From: 2-02-FULL-45-10 sp964478235
GTDB taxonomy: Bacteria > Patescibacteriota > Patescibacteriia > Magasanikbacterales > GWA2-37-8
Length of the DNA: 64,000 nt
Direction: 5' to 3'
Assembly: GCA_964478235.1 (NCBI GenBank)
Contig: CAYZGX010000002.1
Location: forward strand, 1 to 64,000
Below the pieces are notes generated by a model, which was not told the DNA's origin, did not search any database, and saw nothing but the letters and a program-made list of their open reading frames with translations. Positions 15,632 to 24,363 of the stretch are shown here, piece by piece (position 1 is the stretch's first letter; each line of letters begins with the position of its first letter). The position numbers were made by a program, and so were the translations under genes.

Positions 15632-16900
15632 ATGTGGAACACCTTTACCCAGGCGTGGAAAGTCAAAGACATTCGTAACAAAATTTTGTTCGTGTTGGCG
15701 CTTCTTGTTGTGTTTCGTTTGGTAGCGCACATTCCAGTGCCAGGCGTTAATCCGCTCAACCTCAAAAATTACTTGGAAGGTAATCAACTTCTTGGTCTTC
15801 TTAATATTTTCTCTGGCGGTAGTTTGAGTAATATCTCAATTGCCATGCTTGGCGTTGGTCCGTATATCACTTCTTCCATCATCTTCCAACTCCTCACTAT
15901 GATCGTTCCGTCACTTGAGGAAATGAGCAAAGAAGGCGAAGCTGGGCAACAAAAAATCAGTATGTACACTCGCTGGTTGGCAATTCCATTGTCATTCTTG
16001 CAAGGTTACAGCATGATCCGCCTCCTCTCCAGTCAAAATATTTTGACTGATATGACCCCGGTGCGTTCGCTCACCATCATGTTCACCATCAGTGCGACCA
16101 CCATGTTTCTGATGTGGCTCGGTGAGCTTATCACTGAGAAAAAAGTTGGTAATGGTGTTTCGCTTATTATCTTTGCTGGCATCATCTCGTCTTTTCCAAA
16201 AGCCTTGCAGACGGTAGCTGCTAACTACGACCCATCACAGCTTTTGACCTATGTATTGTTTGCTATCGCTTCAGTACTCACCATCGTTGGTGTGGTCTTC
16301 ATTAGTGAAGGTCAGCGCAATATCCCAGTGACCTACGCGAAACAAGTTCGTGGTCGTGGCTTTGGTGGTGGCGCAACTTCCCATCTTCCATTCCGTGTGA
16401 ATATGGCCGGAGTCATTCCAATTATCTTTGCCGTATCTTTAATGCTTTTCCCATCACTCGTCGCCCAATTCTTTGTGCACGCTGATGCTGCTTGGATGCG
16501 TGATTTTGCTAACGGCACTATCCGTTTATTCCAAAACCAAACCTTCTATAACGTTTTGTACTTCTTACTTATCGTTGGGTTTACCTTCTTCTATACATCG
16601 GTAGTTTTCCACCCACAAAAGATTGCTGAAAACTTGCAGAAGCAAGGTGGTTTTATCCCGGGTATTCGCCCAGGTAAAGAAACTGAAACGTACATCTCTC
16701 AAACCATGAATCGATTGAACCTGATTGGTGCGCTCTTTTTGGGTGTGGTAGCGGTTTTACCGCTTATCGCTCAGGCGCTCGCTGGGACACAGTCACTCAC
16801 TATCGGTGGCACCAGTTTGCTTATCGTTGTAGCAGTAGCTATTGAAACAGCGAAGCAGATTGAAGCTCAGCTCACTATGCATCAATACGATCACGTCTAA
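15632..16900 (+). CDS. secY: Protein translocase subunit SecY
   Basis: Channel subunit of the Sec translocon in the cytoplasmic membrane. 422 residues with about ten membrane segments. Family signatures include RLVAHIPVPGVN near the first segment, the GVGPYITSSIIFQLLTMIVPSLE plug and gate region, and GFFYTSVVFHPQKIAENLQKQGGFIPGIRPG-like sequence. It is last in the ribosomal operon and is followed by a terminator. Confidence 0.98.
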   Translation: MWNTFTQAWKVKDIRNKILFVLALLVVFRLVAHIPVPGVNPLNLKNYLEGNQLLGLLNIFSGGSLSNISIAMLGVGPYITSSIIFQLLTMIVPSLEEMSKEGEAGQQKISMYTRWLAIPLSFLQGYSMIRLLSSQNILTDMTPVRSLTIMFTISATTMFLMWLGELITEKKVGNGVSLIIFAGIISSFPKALQTVAANYDPSQLLTYVLFAIASVLTIVGVVFISEGQRNIPVTYAKQVRGRGFGGGATSHLPFRVNMAGVIPIIFAVSLMLFPSLVAQFFVHADAAWMRDFANGTIRLFQNQTFYNVLYFLLIVGFTFFYTSVVFHPQKIAENLQKQGGFIPGIRPGKETETYISQTMNRLNLIGALFLGVVAVLPLIAQALAGTQSLTIGGTSLLIVVAVAIETAKQIEAQLTMHQYDHV

Positions 16901-16918
16901 TACATAGAGACGACTTTC

Positions 16919-16950
16919 AAAACCGGTCGCCTCTGGCGGTCGGTTTTTTA
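16919..16950 (+). terminator. Terminator of the ribosomal-secY operon
   Basis: AAACCG and CGGTTT arms with inner TCGCC/GGCGG pairing, then T6. Confidence 0.9.
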
Positions 16951-16965
16951 TTTCCCCTCGGCATC

Positions 16966-16994
16966 TTGATTCTCGTCTCAAAGACTGCTACACT
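16966..16994 (+). promoter_or_regulatory. Promoter of adk-map-ruvX-recO
   Basis: TTGATT (16966-16971), 17-base spacer, TACACT (16989-16994), 30 bases before adk. Confidence 0.75.
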
Positions 16995-17023
16995 AAGCCA
17001 GTCTTAACCGAACCCTTACTTCC

Positions 17024-17680
17024 ATGAAAAAGATTATTATCGTTATTGGTCCGCCAGGCAGTGGCAAAGGTACACAGGCTAAAAAAATTGCTCACAAATA
17101 CAACTACGCCCATCTGTCTACCGGCGACATGCTCCGTGCGCTCGCTCAGCAAAAAGAAGTTACCGAGGAAGAACGTGCAGCACTTGATGAAATGAAAGCT
17201 GGGCGATTAGCTCCGGATACACTTATTTACAAACTAGCTTTTAAAGCTATCGAAAGCCAAGTGGATGCAGGACGAGGAGTGGTGCTTGATGGAGCGATTC
17301 GTTCTGTTGCTCAAGCGCAGGCCTACCAAGATTTTTTTGATAAAAAAGGGTATACTAAAGACATCTTGGTGCTAGACATTACCTTGTCTGATGAAGAAGC
17401 CTACACCCGCCTCACCGCCCGCCGAATGTGCCGTAGTTGCGGAGAAATTATTCCTGCCGGCACCAAACACTACTATTCTATCTGTCCAAAATGTAGTGGG
17501 GAATTAGTCACTCGACTTGATGATAAAGCTGATGTGGTCAAAGAGCGTATTGCTCTTCAGGGCAACAAAGCGCTCGCCCCAATTCGCGACTGGTTTAAAC
17601 AACATGATATCCTCGCTACGGTCGATGGCACACAAGCTATCGAACAAGTAGAAAAAGATATTGAAAAAACTCTTGCCTAA
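17024..17680 (+). CDS. adk: Adenylate kinase, zinc-binding type
   Basis: Catalyses ATP + AMP to 2 ADP in the cytosol. P-loop GPPGSGKGT at residues 9-17, AMP-site LSTGDMLRA at 31-39. The LID carries four Cys (136, 139, 154, 157), the zinc-binding form of the enzyme. 218 residues. First gene of a unit with map two bases later. The start follows TCC with no Shine-Dalgarno. Confidence 0.97.
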   Translation: MKKIIIVIGPPGSGKGTQAKKIAHKYNYAHLSTGDMLRALAQQKEVTEEERAALDEMKAGRLAPDTLIYKLAFKAIESQVDAGRGVVLDGAIRSVAQAQAYQDFFDKKGYTKDILVLDITLSDEEAYTRLTARRMCRSCGEIIPAGTKHYYSICPKCSGELVTRLDDKADVVKERIALQGNKALAPIRDWFKQHDILATVDGTQAIEQVEKDIEKTLA

Positions 17681-17682
17681 GT

Positions 17683-18486
17683 ATGCTTACCAAACGACAA
17701 ACCGATATTGAAAATATTAAAAAGAATGGCACCATGATGGGGGTCATTCTTGAAGATTTGGCCAAATTGGTTCGTCCTGGTATTTCCACCTACGAGCTCG
17801 ACAAAATTGCTGAAAAAATGATTCGAGCTGTGGGCGCTCGTCCGGCTTTTAAAGGGTATAAAACCCATGTGGCTGATCGACCGTTTCCGGCGACAGTTTG
17901 TATTTCCATCAACGAAGAAGTGGTGCACGGTATCCCAAAGAAAAAACGCATTCTCCAAGATGGCGATATCGTTACCTTAGATATTGGCATGGAGTGGCCC
18001 TATAAAACTAAAGAAAAAGGTGTCTACACTGACACCGCTCTCACTATCCCTGTTGGTAAAATTTCATCAAAAGCTGAAAAGCTTTTAGATGTCACTCGCG
18101 AGGCGCTTGAGCGGGGGATTGCTGCTGCTCAGCCGGGTAATAGTGTGGCAAGTATTGGTAAAGCGGTAGAAAGTTATGTAAAGTCACAAGGTAGTTATGG
18201 AATTGTGCGTGATTTGGTTGGTCACGGTGTTGGCTACACCGTCCATGAAGAGCCGTTTATTCCAAACTATTACGATGCAACTTTGGAATCTATTTTACTT
18301 AAGCCGGGCATGGTGATTGCGATTGAGCCGATGATTGGGCTTGGCACATGGCGCGTGGAAACGATGGATGATGGTTGGACAATAAAAATGTCTGACAATT
18401 TACTATCGGCCCACTTCGAACATACTGTTATTATTACCGAAGACGGCAATATCGTCGCTACTCGTCGACCAAGTGAAAAGAAATAA
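17683..18486 (+). CDS. map: Methionine aminopeptidase, type I
   Basis: Removes the initiator Met from new proteins; a two-metal enzyme. 267 residues. Metal ligands sit in VTLDIGMEW, YTDTALT, GHGVGYTVHEEP and the C-terminal glutamates in AIEPMIGLG and HFEHTVIITEDG. It follows adk by two bases, as in many spc-like clusters. Confidence 0.97.
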   Translation: MLTKRQTDIENIKKNGTMMGVILEDLAKLVRPGISTYELDKIAEKMIRAVGARPAFKGYKTHVADRPFPATVCISINEEVVHGIPKKKRILQDGDIVTLDIGMEWPYKTKEKGVYTDTALTIPVGKISSKAEKLLDVTREALERGIAAAQPGNSVASIGKAVESYVKSQGSYGIVRDLVGHGVGYTVHEEPFIPNYYDATLESILLKPGMVIAIEPMIGLGTWRVETMDDGWTIKMSDNLLSAHFEHTVIITEDGNIVATRRPSEKK

Positions 18487-18492
18487 CATCTT

Positions 18493-18885
18493 GTGAACAT
18501 TCTTGCTATTGATTACGGCACCAAACGACTTGGCTTGGCATGGTCTGATACCACGCTTGGTGTAGTGTTGCCGTATGGTATTGTGGAAGGTGACACCTTG
18601 CCTCGCAAGGTCACTGCACTCACGAATTTGCTCAAAAAAGAACATATCGATCTCATTGTTGTTGGTTTTCCGTTTGGTACCAAGGGCGAAGAAAATGCTA
18701 ATACAGAGCGAGTTAAAAAATTTGTTTTTGAATTACAAAAAGGTATCACTCTCCCGATTGAATATCACGACGAGCGCTTTTCTTCGTTTGGCGCTGATGC
18801 GATGGGCGAGGGGGTAAGTCGCGACGAACGCTCTGCCATGTTTATCTTGGAGGGCTATTTACAAAAAAAGAAACAACGTCGCTAA
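18493..18885 (+). CDS. ruvX: Putative Holliday junction resolvase RuvX/YqgF
   Basis: RNase H-fold protein of the YqgF family, linked to pre-16S rRNA processing or junction resolution. 130 residues. The N-terminal DYGTKRLGLAWSD holds the first catalytic Asp; VVGFPFGTKG and YHDERFSS give the other conserved positions. Start is GTG at 18493, six bases after map. Confidence 0.92.
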   Translation: MNILAIDYGTKRLGLAWSDTTLGVVLPYGIVEGDTLPRKVTALTNLLKKEHIDLIVVGFPFGTKGEENANTERVKKFVFELQKGITLPIEYHDERFSSFGADAMGEGVSRDERSAMFILEGYLQKKKQRR

Positions 18886-18888
18886 CAT

Positions 18889-19596
18889 ATGCTTGCTGTC
18901 ACCCTAGAGCGCCGAGCGTTTCGAGACTTTGATCAGCTCGTCACACTCTATACCAAAGAGCGGGGGAAGGTGACTGTCTTGGCGCGAGGTAGTAAAAAAA
19001 GTACGAGTAAAAATGCGAGCCTCTTAGAGCCGCTTTTTTTAGTTGAGGTAGACTGTGCCGACGGCAAAGATATGCTACACCTCACCAAAGTATTTCCAGT
19101 AGAATCATTTGGTGGGCTGCTTGAGAGCTATGAAAAAATGCGAGTACTCGGGTATTCGGCTTCGGTCGTAAATACGCTGGTGGATGAAGGCGAACCAGAT
19201 GAGAGAATATTTATTCTGTACCTCGGCTTCCTGCGTGAACTGAATGTAGCGAAGCTGGTTGATGCGCTCGTGGTAGCTGGCTTTTTGGTACGTCTGTTTG
19301 AAGCGTTGGGGAGTGGGTTGACGGTGGCCACCTGCGTACGGTGTGGAAGCCAAAAAACAGCCCTTTTTGCCCCGTATAGTGGCGGAATGGTGTGTGAGGC
19401 TTGCTCAGGGGTTCTTCGGGCTCAAAACGAGCCATTAATGGCTTTAAACGAGGCTGAACAAGCCAGTCTCGGTCATCTTGTTGGTGGATCGCCTCAAGAG
19501 GCGAGACAGGCCGGTTTTTCACCGAAAATAATGACCGCTCTAAAGCACTTTTTTGATCGGCATAGTACGAAAAAATTACCAGACTTTCCGTTATAA
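18889..19596 (+). CDS. recO: DNA repair protein RecO
   Basis: Loads RecA on SSB-coated DNA with RecR. 235 residues: an N-terminal OB fold (LERRAFRDFDQLVTLYTKERGKVTVLARGSKK), a helical middle and a four-Cys zinc site (C149, C152, C169, C172). The ATG is three bases after ruvX. Last gene of the adk unit. Confidence 0.93.
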   Translation: MLAVTLERRAFRDFDQLVTLYTKERGKVTVLARGSKKSTSKNASLLEPLFLVEVDCADGKDMLHLTKVFPVESFGGLLESYEKMRVLGYSASVVNTLVDEGEPDERIFILYLGFLRELNVAKLVDALVVAGFLVRLFEALGSGLTVATCVRCGSQKTALFAPYSGGMVCEACSGVLRAQNEPLMALNEAEQASLGHLVGGSPQEARQAGFSPKIMTALKHFFDRHSTKKLPDFPL

Positions 19597-19604
19597 AAAG
19601 TACA

Positions 19605-19651
19605 CCCCCAGCGAGTGTGAGCTCGGCTGGGGGGGGGTGAAACAGTTTTTT
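19605..19651 (+). terminator. First terminator after recO
   Basis: CCCCCAGC (19605-19612) pairs with GCTGGGGG (19626-19633); a T6 run follows after 12 bases. Confidence 0.65.
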
Positions 19652-19666
19652 CCTTACATTCTACGG

Positions 19667-19688
19667 TCGCCTGAGAAGGCGATTTTTT
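19667..19688 (+). terminator. Second terminator after recO
   Basis: TCGCCT-GAGA-AGGCGA followed by T6. Its T run overlaps the stop codon of the convergent gene at 19687-20499. Confidence 0.85.
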
Positions 19689-20499
19689 AATAACCACGCA
19701 GGTGCGTGAAATACACCACCGACAAGCGGATGATAGTGTTACTCACCCGCGCAGTCGGGTCGAGCTGGCGAACGCGATGCCACATCGCTGGCACCTGAGG
19801 GCCAGCAGAACGCGTTGTTGCTTTCTCGAGCATCTGGCTCGCGAAGATGATCGGCTGATCGGGCAGGGAGTTCATCTCTCGCCAGGCTCCGGGCGGGCGC
19901 TCGAACTCAAGACCAGGATGGCTCTCGTGGAGCGCAAGCGTCAGGGCGTCGCGATCGGCATGAGCGGCGCCGATGATCCGATCGCCAACTGCCAGACTGT
20001 CATCGCGGATGTGCGTGTAGGCGAGGAATCGGAGCACCGCCTTGTCGGGATCGAGGAGGTTTACAACATTAATCGACAGGTGCGGGGTAAGCTCGCTTGC
20101 AAAACGCTGCACCGCTTCAAACAATCGTTCGCGAATCTCTCGAGACAAGCCAATAAACTTCGCTTCATTCTTCAAAAAATCCGGATTGCGCAGCTCGAGC
20201 ATGTCGTCGAGATGCGGGCGGTAGTGCCAGAAGACCTTGCGGTCGTAGGTGCCACCAGTCTCCTTGGGCTCGCCGGTGCGGATGATGAGTCCGGTGTCGG
20301 GGTCGCCGATGGTATCGTAATCAAAGGCGACTGGTCCGCTCGGAGGATTTTCCACCAACCGAACAAATTCCGGCATAGCCTGGGCGATGAGGTCGCTCAT
20401 GCCAGGGATAGGGAGGAAAGAATACGATCGGGTCAAAAAATCACGAACAGCTTCGTTGCGCACGAGTGCCTCCAGGGGTGGTGCGGGGTTAAAGAGCAC
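19687..20499 (-). CDS. 2OG-Fe(II) dioxygenase-like protein, GC-rich gene
   Basis: Probable member of the isopenicillin-N-synthase-like 2-oxoglutarate/iron dioxygenases. The facial triad would be H180-x-D182 in GAAHADRDALTLALHES, followed by GLEFE, and H241 in MWHRV. R251-x-S253 lies ten residues further, where the family keeps its 2OG-binding RxS. 270 residues, no signal peptide. The start is GTG at 20499, only about 8 bases after the predicted transcription start, so the mRNA may be nearly leaderless. Base and codon use are far richer in G+C than recO and asnS beside it. Substrate unknown. The plus-strand open frame across it is an antisense shadow. Confidence 0.75.
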   Translation of the reverse strand: MLFNPAPPLEALVRNEAVRDFLTRSYSFLPIPGMSDLIAQAMPEFVRLVENPPSGPVAFDYDTIGDPDTGLIIRTGEPKETGGTYDRKVFWHYRPHLDDMLELRNPDFLKNEAKFIGLSREIRERLFEAVQRFASELTPHLSINVVNLLDPDKAVLRFLAYTHIRDDSLAVGDRIIGAAHADRDALTLALHESHPGLEFERPPGAWREMNSLPDQPIIFASQMLEKATTRSAGPQVPAMWHRVRQLDPTARVSNTIIRLSVVYFTHLRGY

Positions 20500-20513
20500 T
20501 AAAACTGTTGGTT

Positions 20514-20542
20514 ATCCTAGCCGAAAGGGGTAGTCTTGTCAA
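20514..20542 (-). promoter_or_regulatory. Promoter of the dioxygenase-like gene
   Basis: Minus strand TTGACA (20542-20537), 17-base spacer, TAGGAT (20519-20514). Confidence 0.8.
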
Positions 20543-20554
20543 AATCCACCGGGC

Positions 20555-20583
20555 TTGCTAAACAGGCCTGTTTCCGCTAGTAT
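20555..20583 (+). promoter_or_regulatory. Promoter of asnS
   Basis: TTGCTA (20555-20560), 17-base spacer, TAGTAT (20578-20583). The spacer contains the perfect palindrome AACAGGCCTGTT, a possible operator. It diverges from the dioxygenase promoter 12 bases away. Confidence 0.7.
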
Positions 20584-20619
20584 ACAGACTAGTTATTTGT
20601 CTGTTCTATCTTTAGTTCT

Positions 20620-21912
20620 ATGGAAAAAATGAGTTCACAATTAGCTGGTTCGGTGGGTGAAGTCGTCACCCTCAAAGGCTGGCTCAACAACAAGCGCTCG
20701 TCTGGCCCGATTGCCTTTTTAGAAGTGCGCGACGGCGCCGGCTTTATTCAGGCTGTCGTCAACAAAAATGACGTCTCGGCCGAAGCCTGGACAGCGGTGG
20801 AAACAATCTCTCAAGAGTCGTCTTTGAGTGTTACCGGCACCGTCTCCAAACACCCTAAAAAAGACAATGTTTTTGAGTTACAAGTCAAAGATCTAACCAT
20901 TATTCAATTGTCGGTTGGTTATCCAATTGCCAAAAAAGAACACGGTCCAGATTTTTTGATGGACAACCGTCATCTGTGGCTTCGCAGTAAAAATCAGTGG
21001 GCAATTTTGCGCGTCCGTGATGCGATTATTACCGCTATTAACGAATATTTACATCAAGAAAATTTTATCAGAGTAGATTCCCCAATTTTTACACCGAATG
21101 CGTGCGAAGGAACGACGACTTTGTTCCAAGTCCCATATTTTGACGAAGGTTCAGCCTACTTATCGCAATCCGGTCAGCTCTATATCGAAGCAGCTATCGC
21201 TTCAGTTGGTCGTTGCTATGACTTCGGCCCGGTTTTCCGCGCTGAAAAAAGCAAAACCAAGCGCCACCTCACGGAGTTTTGGATGATGGATGCTGAAGCA
21301 GCGTTTGTCGAACATGATCAAAACTTGGCGATTCAAGAAGGTTTAGTTCGTCATATTATCCGCTATTGTTTGGCGCACTGTCAGGCCGAACTTGCGCTTC
21401 TCGAGCGTGATGTGGAAAAGCTCAAAAAAGCTGACGCGCCATTTACCCGCTACACCTATGATCAAGCGATTGTAAAATTGCATGAGCTTGGTTCAGATAT
21501 TAAACACGGTGAAGATTTGGGCAACGACGACGAAGGTCTCCTCACCAAAGATAGTGAGGTGCCAGTGTTTATTGAAAAATGGCCGAAAGAAATTAAGCCG
21601 TTCTACATGAAGCTCGACCCAACTGACCCGCGTCGCGCCCTTAACGACGACTTGATTGCCACCGAAGGCGCTGGTGAATTAATTGGCGGATCTCAGCGTG
21701 AAGAAAATGTTGATATTCTCATTGAACGTATTAAACACGAAGGTTTAAACCAAGCCGACTACGAATGGTATTTGGATTTGCGTCGTTTTGGCGCCGTGCC
21801 GCATTCTGGTTTTGGTATTGGTTTAGAGCGCGCTGTTCGCTGGATCACCGGTGTAGAGCATATCCGCGAGTGTATTCCGTTCCCACGCACCATTAGTCGT
21901 TTGAAGCCGTAA
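20620..21912 (+). CDS. asnS: Asparagine--tRNA ligase
   Basis: Class IIb synthetase charging tRNA-Asn. 430 residues. An N-terminal OB-fold anticodon domain (GWLNNKRSSGPIAFLEVRDG) precedes the catalytic core. Motif 2, FRAEKSKTKRHLTEFWMMDAE, is of AsnRS rather than AspRS type, and motif 3 is GFGIGLERAVRWITG. The C terminus is FPRTISRLKP. The ATG at 20620 has no Shine-Dalgarno. Confidence 0.95.
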   Translation: MEKMSSQLAGSVGEVVTLKGWLNNKRSSGPIAFLEVRDGAGFIQAVVNKNDVSAEAWTAVETISQESSLSVTGTVSKHPKKDNVFELQVKDLTIIQLSVGYPIAKKEHGPDFLMDNRHLWLRSKNQWAILRVRDAIITAINEYLHQENFIRVDSPIFTPNACEGTTTLFQVPYFDEGSAYLSQSGQLYIEAAIASVGRCYDFGPVFRAEKSKTKRHLTEFWMMDAEAAFVEHDQNLAIQEGLVRHIIRYCLAHCQAELALLERDVEKLKKADAPFTRYTYDQAIVKLHELGSDIKHGEDLGNDDEGLLTKDSEVPVFIEKWPKEIKPFYMKLDPTDPRRALNDDLIATEGAGELIGGSQREENVDILIERIKHEGLNQADYEWYLDLRRFGAVPHSGFGIGLERAVRWITGVEHIRECIPFPRTISRLKP

Positions 21913-21923
21913 ACTTAGAATAT

Positions 21924-22019
21924 AAAAAACCGTCTGGTGTCGGGGTCTCACTGTGAGGCGGACGTACAGTCGCAAGGCTACTTTCGGGTAGAGCATGGGA
22001 CGCACCAGTCGGTTTTTTT
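21924..22019 (+). terminator. Long branched terminator-like element after asnS
   Basis: Outer arms A6-CCG-T-CTGGTG (21924-21939) and CACCAG-T-CGG-T7 (22003-22019) give about 15 pairs with one mismatch. Inside are hairpins CTCA/TGAG and CTAC/GTAG. It ends in a T run as a terminator would but is far larger than the others here. Confidence 0.6.
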
Positions 22020-22090
22020 ACTTTATTTTTTCTTTATCTACGGCGTGCTAGGGTGATAGTTGACTAAGTCACTTATTACCTTTAGAGTAT

Positions 22091-22423
22091 ATGAACGAAG
22101 AAAAAATGATTACCTTGGTTATGGAAACCAAAGAGCGGGTAGACCGCTTAGAACACAATGGATTTACTCCAGCCGACCGCGAACAATTAACGCGGTTATT
22201 TACGATTGTTGAGGCCTTGGTGGTCGCTACGGCGCATATAAAAGAAGAGATTTTGCAAATCAATTATCACCTGCGTCGCATAGAAGATAAGTTTGACGCT
22301 AAGTTTGATATGCTCCAAGCAGAATTTGCTGAAATGAAAGTAGATGTTACTGTTATTAAGGAGGATGTGAGCATGCTCAAAGACGATATGGTCAAAGTCA
22401 AAACTAAGCTGGTCATTGCGTAA
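22091..22423 (+). CDS. Small coiled-coil protein (110 aa)
   Basis: No family recognised. Charged and helical from end to end, with heptad-like repeats clearest at residues 55-107 (LRRIEDKFDAKFDMLQAEF, then VTVIKEDVSMLKDDMVKVKTKL). No membrane segment. The stop is two bases before the next gene, so the two are probably co-transcribed. Native base composition. Similar small coiled-coil proteins are common orphans in reduced genomes. Confidence 0.7.
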   Translation: MNEEKMITLVMETKERVDRLEHNGFTPADREQLTRLFTIVEALVVATAHIKEEILQINYHLRRIEDKFDAKFDMLQAEFAEMKVDVTVIKEDVSMLKDDMVKVKTKLVIA

Positions 22424-22425
22424 TC

Positions 22426-23376
22426 ATGAAAAAACCCTCCCTCCCACAACCATTTCTAGATAGATTGGCCGAGATTTTCGGTCAATCTTTTATTGCAACA
22501 CTAGAAAAAACTTTTGTGGAGCGACCGACCACTTTTCGGGTGAATACCCTTAAAGCCAAAAAAGAAGAGGTACTTGAAGTGCTTCAGCAAGAAGGCTTCA
22601 AAGTTCGTCGAGTGGCGTGGTACGGCGATGCTTTTATTTTGGAAAATAGAAAGTTAAGCGAGTTACAAAAATTACCACTCTACCAAGAAGGAAAAATCTA
22701 TGTCCAAAGCTTGGCGAGCATGGTTCCGCCAGTCGTCTTGGCCCCGGCTCCGGGGGATAGAGTGCTTGATCTCACCGCCGCGCCAGGTAGCAAGACCAGC
22801 CAGATGGCCGCTATGATGAAAAACCAAGGCGAGCTTGTGGCTAACGATAATAACGAGATTCGCATCTCACGCCTGAAGCACAACCTCAAGTTGTTGGGTG
22901 TAAGCGATGCTATTGCCTCGGTTATTGAAGCTGATGGCTGGAAGTTAATTGAAAAATACAAAGGTTATTTTGATAAAGTACTTTTGGATGCGCCGTGCAC
23001 TGCCGAAGCTCGGTTTATCGCCGGATCACCGCGTACTTTTAGTTTTTGGAATGAAAAAAATATCAAAGAGCATGCCTTTATTCAGAAAAAATTATTGTTT
23101 GCTGGTTGGGAGATGCTCAAACCAGGTGGGGTGATGGTCTATTCCACCTGCACCTTCGCACCCGAAGAAAACGAGCGACAAATCTCTCGGTTTCTCGCTG
23201 AAGCCCCTCAAGCCAAATTAGAAAAAATTTCCCTTAACCAATTACCGCCTGGAAAATTAGTGGCCGAATGGCTCGGAGAAAAAATAGATAAACGAACGAA
23301 AGAAACGCTTCGTCTCACCCCGACCAAAGATATCGAAGGCTTCTATATCGCCAAAATTACAAAACAGCCCGCCTAG
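22426..23376 (+). CDS. rRNA/tRNA cytosine-C5 methyltransferase (RsmB/RsmF family)
   Basis: SAM-dependent RNA m5C methyltransferase of the NOL1/NOP2/Sun family. 316 residues. SAM motif LDLTAAPGSKTSQMAA at about 115-129; the two active Cys are C191 in LLDAPCTAE and C242 in YSTCTFAPEENE. An N-terminal piece (ERPTTFRVNTLKA) is typical, but there is no NusB-like RNA-binding domain as in RsmB. The target base cannot be told from sequence alone. Confidence 0.92.
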   Translation: MKKPSLPQPFLDRLAEIFGQSFIATLEKTFVERPTTFRVNTLKAKKEEVLEVLQQEGFKVRRVAWYGDAFILENRKLSELQKLPLYQEGKIYVQSLASMVPPVVLAPAPGDRVLDLTAAPGSKTSQMAAMMKNQGELVANDNNEIRISRLKHNLKLLGVSDAIASVIEADGWKLIEKYKGYFDKVLLDAPCTAEARFIAGSPRTFSFWNEKNIKEHAFIQKKLLFAGWEMLKPGGVMVYSTCTFAPEENERQISRFLAEAPQAKLEKISLNQLPPGKLVAEWLGEKIDKRTKETLRLTPTKDIEGFYIAKITKQPA

Positions 23377-23394
23377 ATAAGCGAGCTGTTTTTG
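23363..23394. terminator. Bidirectional terminator between methyltransferase and phosphoesterase
   Basis: AACAGC and GCTGTT arms with inner CGC/GCG, A run before and T run after. It overlaps the methyltransferase stop and nearly touches the phosphoesterase stop at 23395. Confidence 0.75.
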
Positions 23395-24360
23395 TTATGG
23401 GGTGAGAGTGATGATGGCGACTTCTGGTGGGGTAAAGAGGCGGAGTGAGCCGAGTGATTCACCGCTTCCAACAGTGGTGAAAATAGGAATGTTATTCCAA
23501 TAATTTAGCCCGCGATAGTATTTTTTGCCTAAATCAACCCCAGCGTTTCCAAGCGGGCCAAAGAAGGGGAGGTAGACCTGTCCACCATGAGTGTGGCCAG
23601 CTAAAAAGAGGTCTGGTTTTTTGATCGTTGTTGGCCACGAAAGGATAGCATCTGGGTTGTGGCTCAAGAGAATAAGTGGTTGGGCAGTGTCCCAGGCCGA
23701 TAGACGGAAATAGTCAGCCTGACTACCCCAAATATCGTCAGTGCCAAAGATGCAGAGTGTCTGGTTGTTAAATGTTGGGCAGATAAGCTCATTGCGCAAC
23801 AGTGGAACGCCAATAGCTTGCATGCGAGCCATGACGAGTTCGTGCTTGTCGCCGTTAATGGAATTGAAGGTGAGACCTGGTTTGGTGGCGACTCCATAAT
23901 CATGGTTGCCGAGCACATAATACACAGGAATAACGCCAACCAATTTTTTGAGCGGTTCTAAATAAACGCTTTCATCTTCGGTTGTGCCTTCATTGGCGAC
24001 TAGATCGCCAGCAATCAGGATAATATCTGGTTTTTCGTCTAATGCTTTAGCGACAACTCTTTCCATCCACTCAGTTCGTTTGTGCATGCCAACCTGCATA
24101 TCGGCAATCAGGCCAACACGAATGGGGGAGGAGACTGGAAACGAAACAGAAGCGCGGGTGGTAACTAGGCGATAGGGTTCGATCAGGTGGGCGTAGAGGG
24201 CGAGGATAATGCCAAGAGCGAGAATACTCGTTATGCTGGCGGTAAAAATAGGATGACGATGGAGAAAAGTTTCTGGACGGCGACTGTCGCGAATGAAAAG
24301 AAAGATGAGAAGTAGGGCCACCAAACAATATCCGTAGATACTTACGGCAATAAAAAGCAT
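23395..24360 (-). CDS. Membrane-anchored metallophosphoesterase (YaeI-like)
   Basis: Calcineurin-like phosphoesterase. 321 residues with two N-terminal membrane segments (about 3-25 and 37-57), then the catalytic domain. Metal motifs: IADMQVGMH, IAGDLV, VLGNHDYG, LLSHNPD and LAGHTHGGQVYLP. Relatives act on UDP-diacylglucosamine or other phosphodiesters at the membrane; the substrate here is unknown. Its ATG lies three bases after the TGA of the upstream gene, so translation is probably coupled. Confidence 0.9.
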   Translation of the reverse strand: MLFIAVSIYGYCLVALLLIFLFIRDSRRPETFLHRHPIFTASITSILALGIILALYAHLIEPYRLVTTRASVSFPVSSPIRVGLIADMQVGMHKRTEWMERVVAKALDEKPDIILIAGDLVANEGTTEDESVYLEPLKKLVGVIPVYYVLGNHDYGVATKPGLTFNSINGDKHELVMARMQAIGVPLLRNELICPTFNNQTLCIFGTDDIWGSQADYFRLSAWDTAQPLILLSHNPDAILSWPTTIKKPDLFLAGHTHGGQVYLPFFGPLGNAGVDLGKKYYRGLNYWNNIPIFTTVGSGESLGSLRLFTPPEVAIITLTP

Positions 24361-24363
24361 AGA

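Noticed and set aside
19702..20502. 266-codon plus-strand open frame opposite the dioxygenase-like gene
   Set aside because: GC-rich genes leave long antisense frames open; the minus strand has the promoter, start and conserved motifs.
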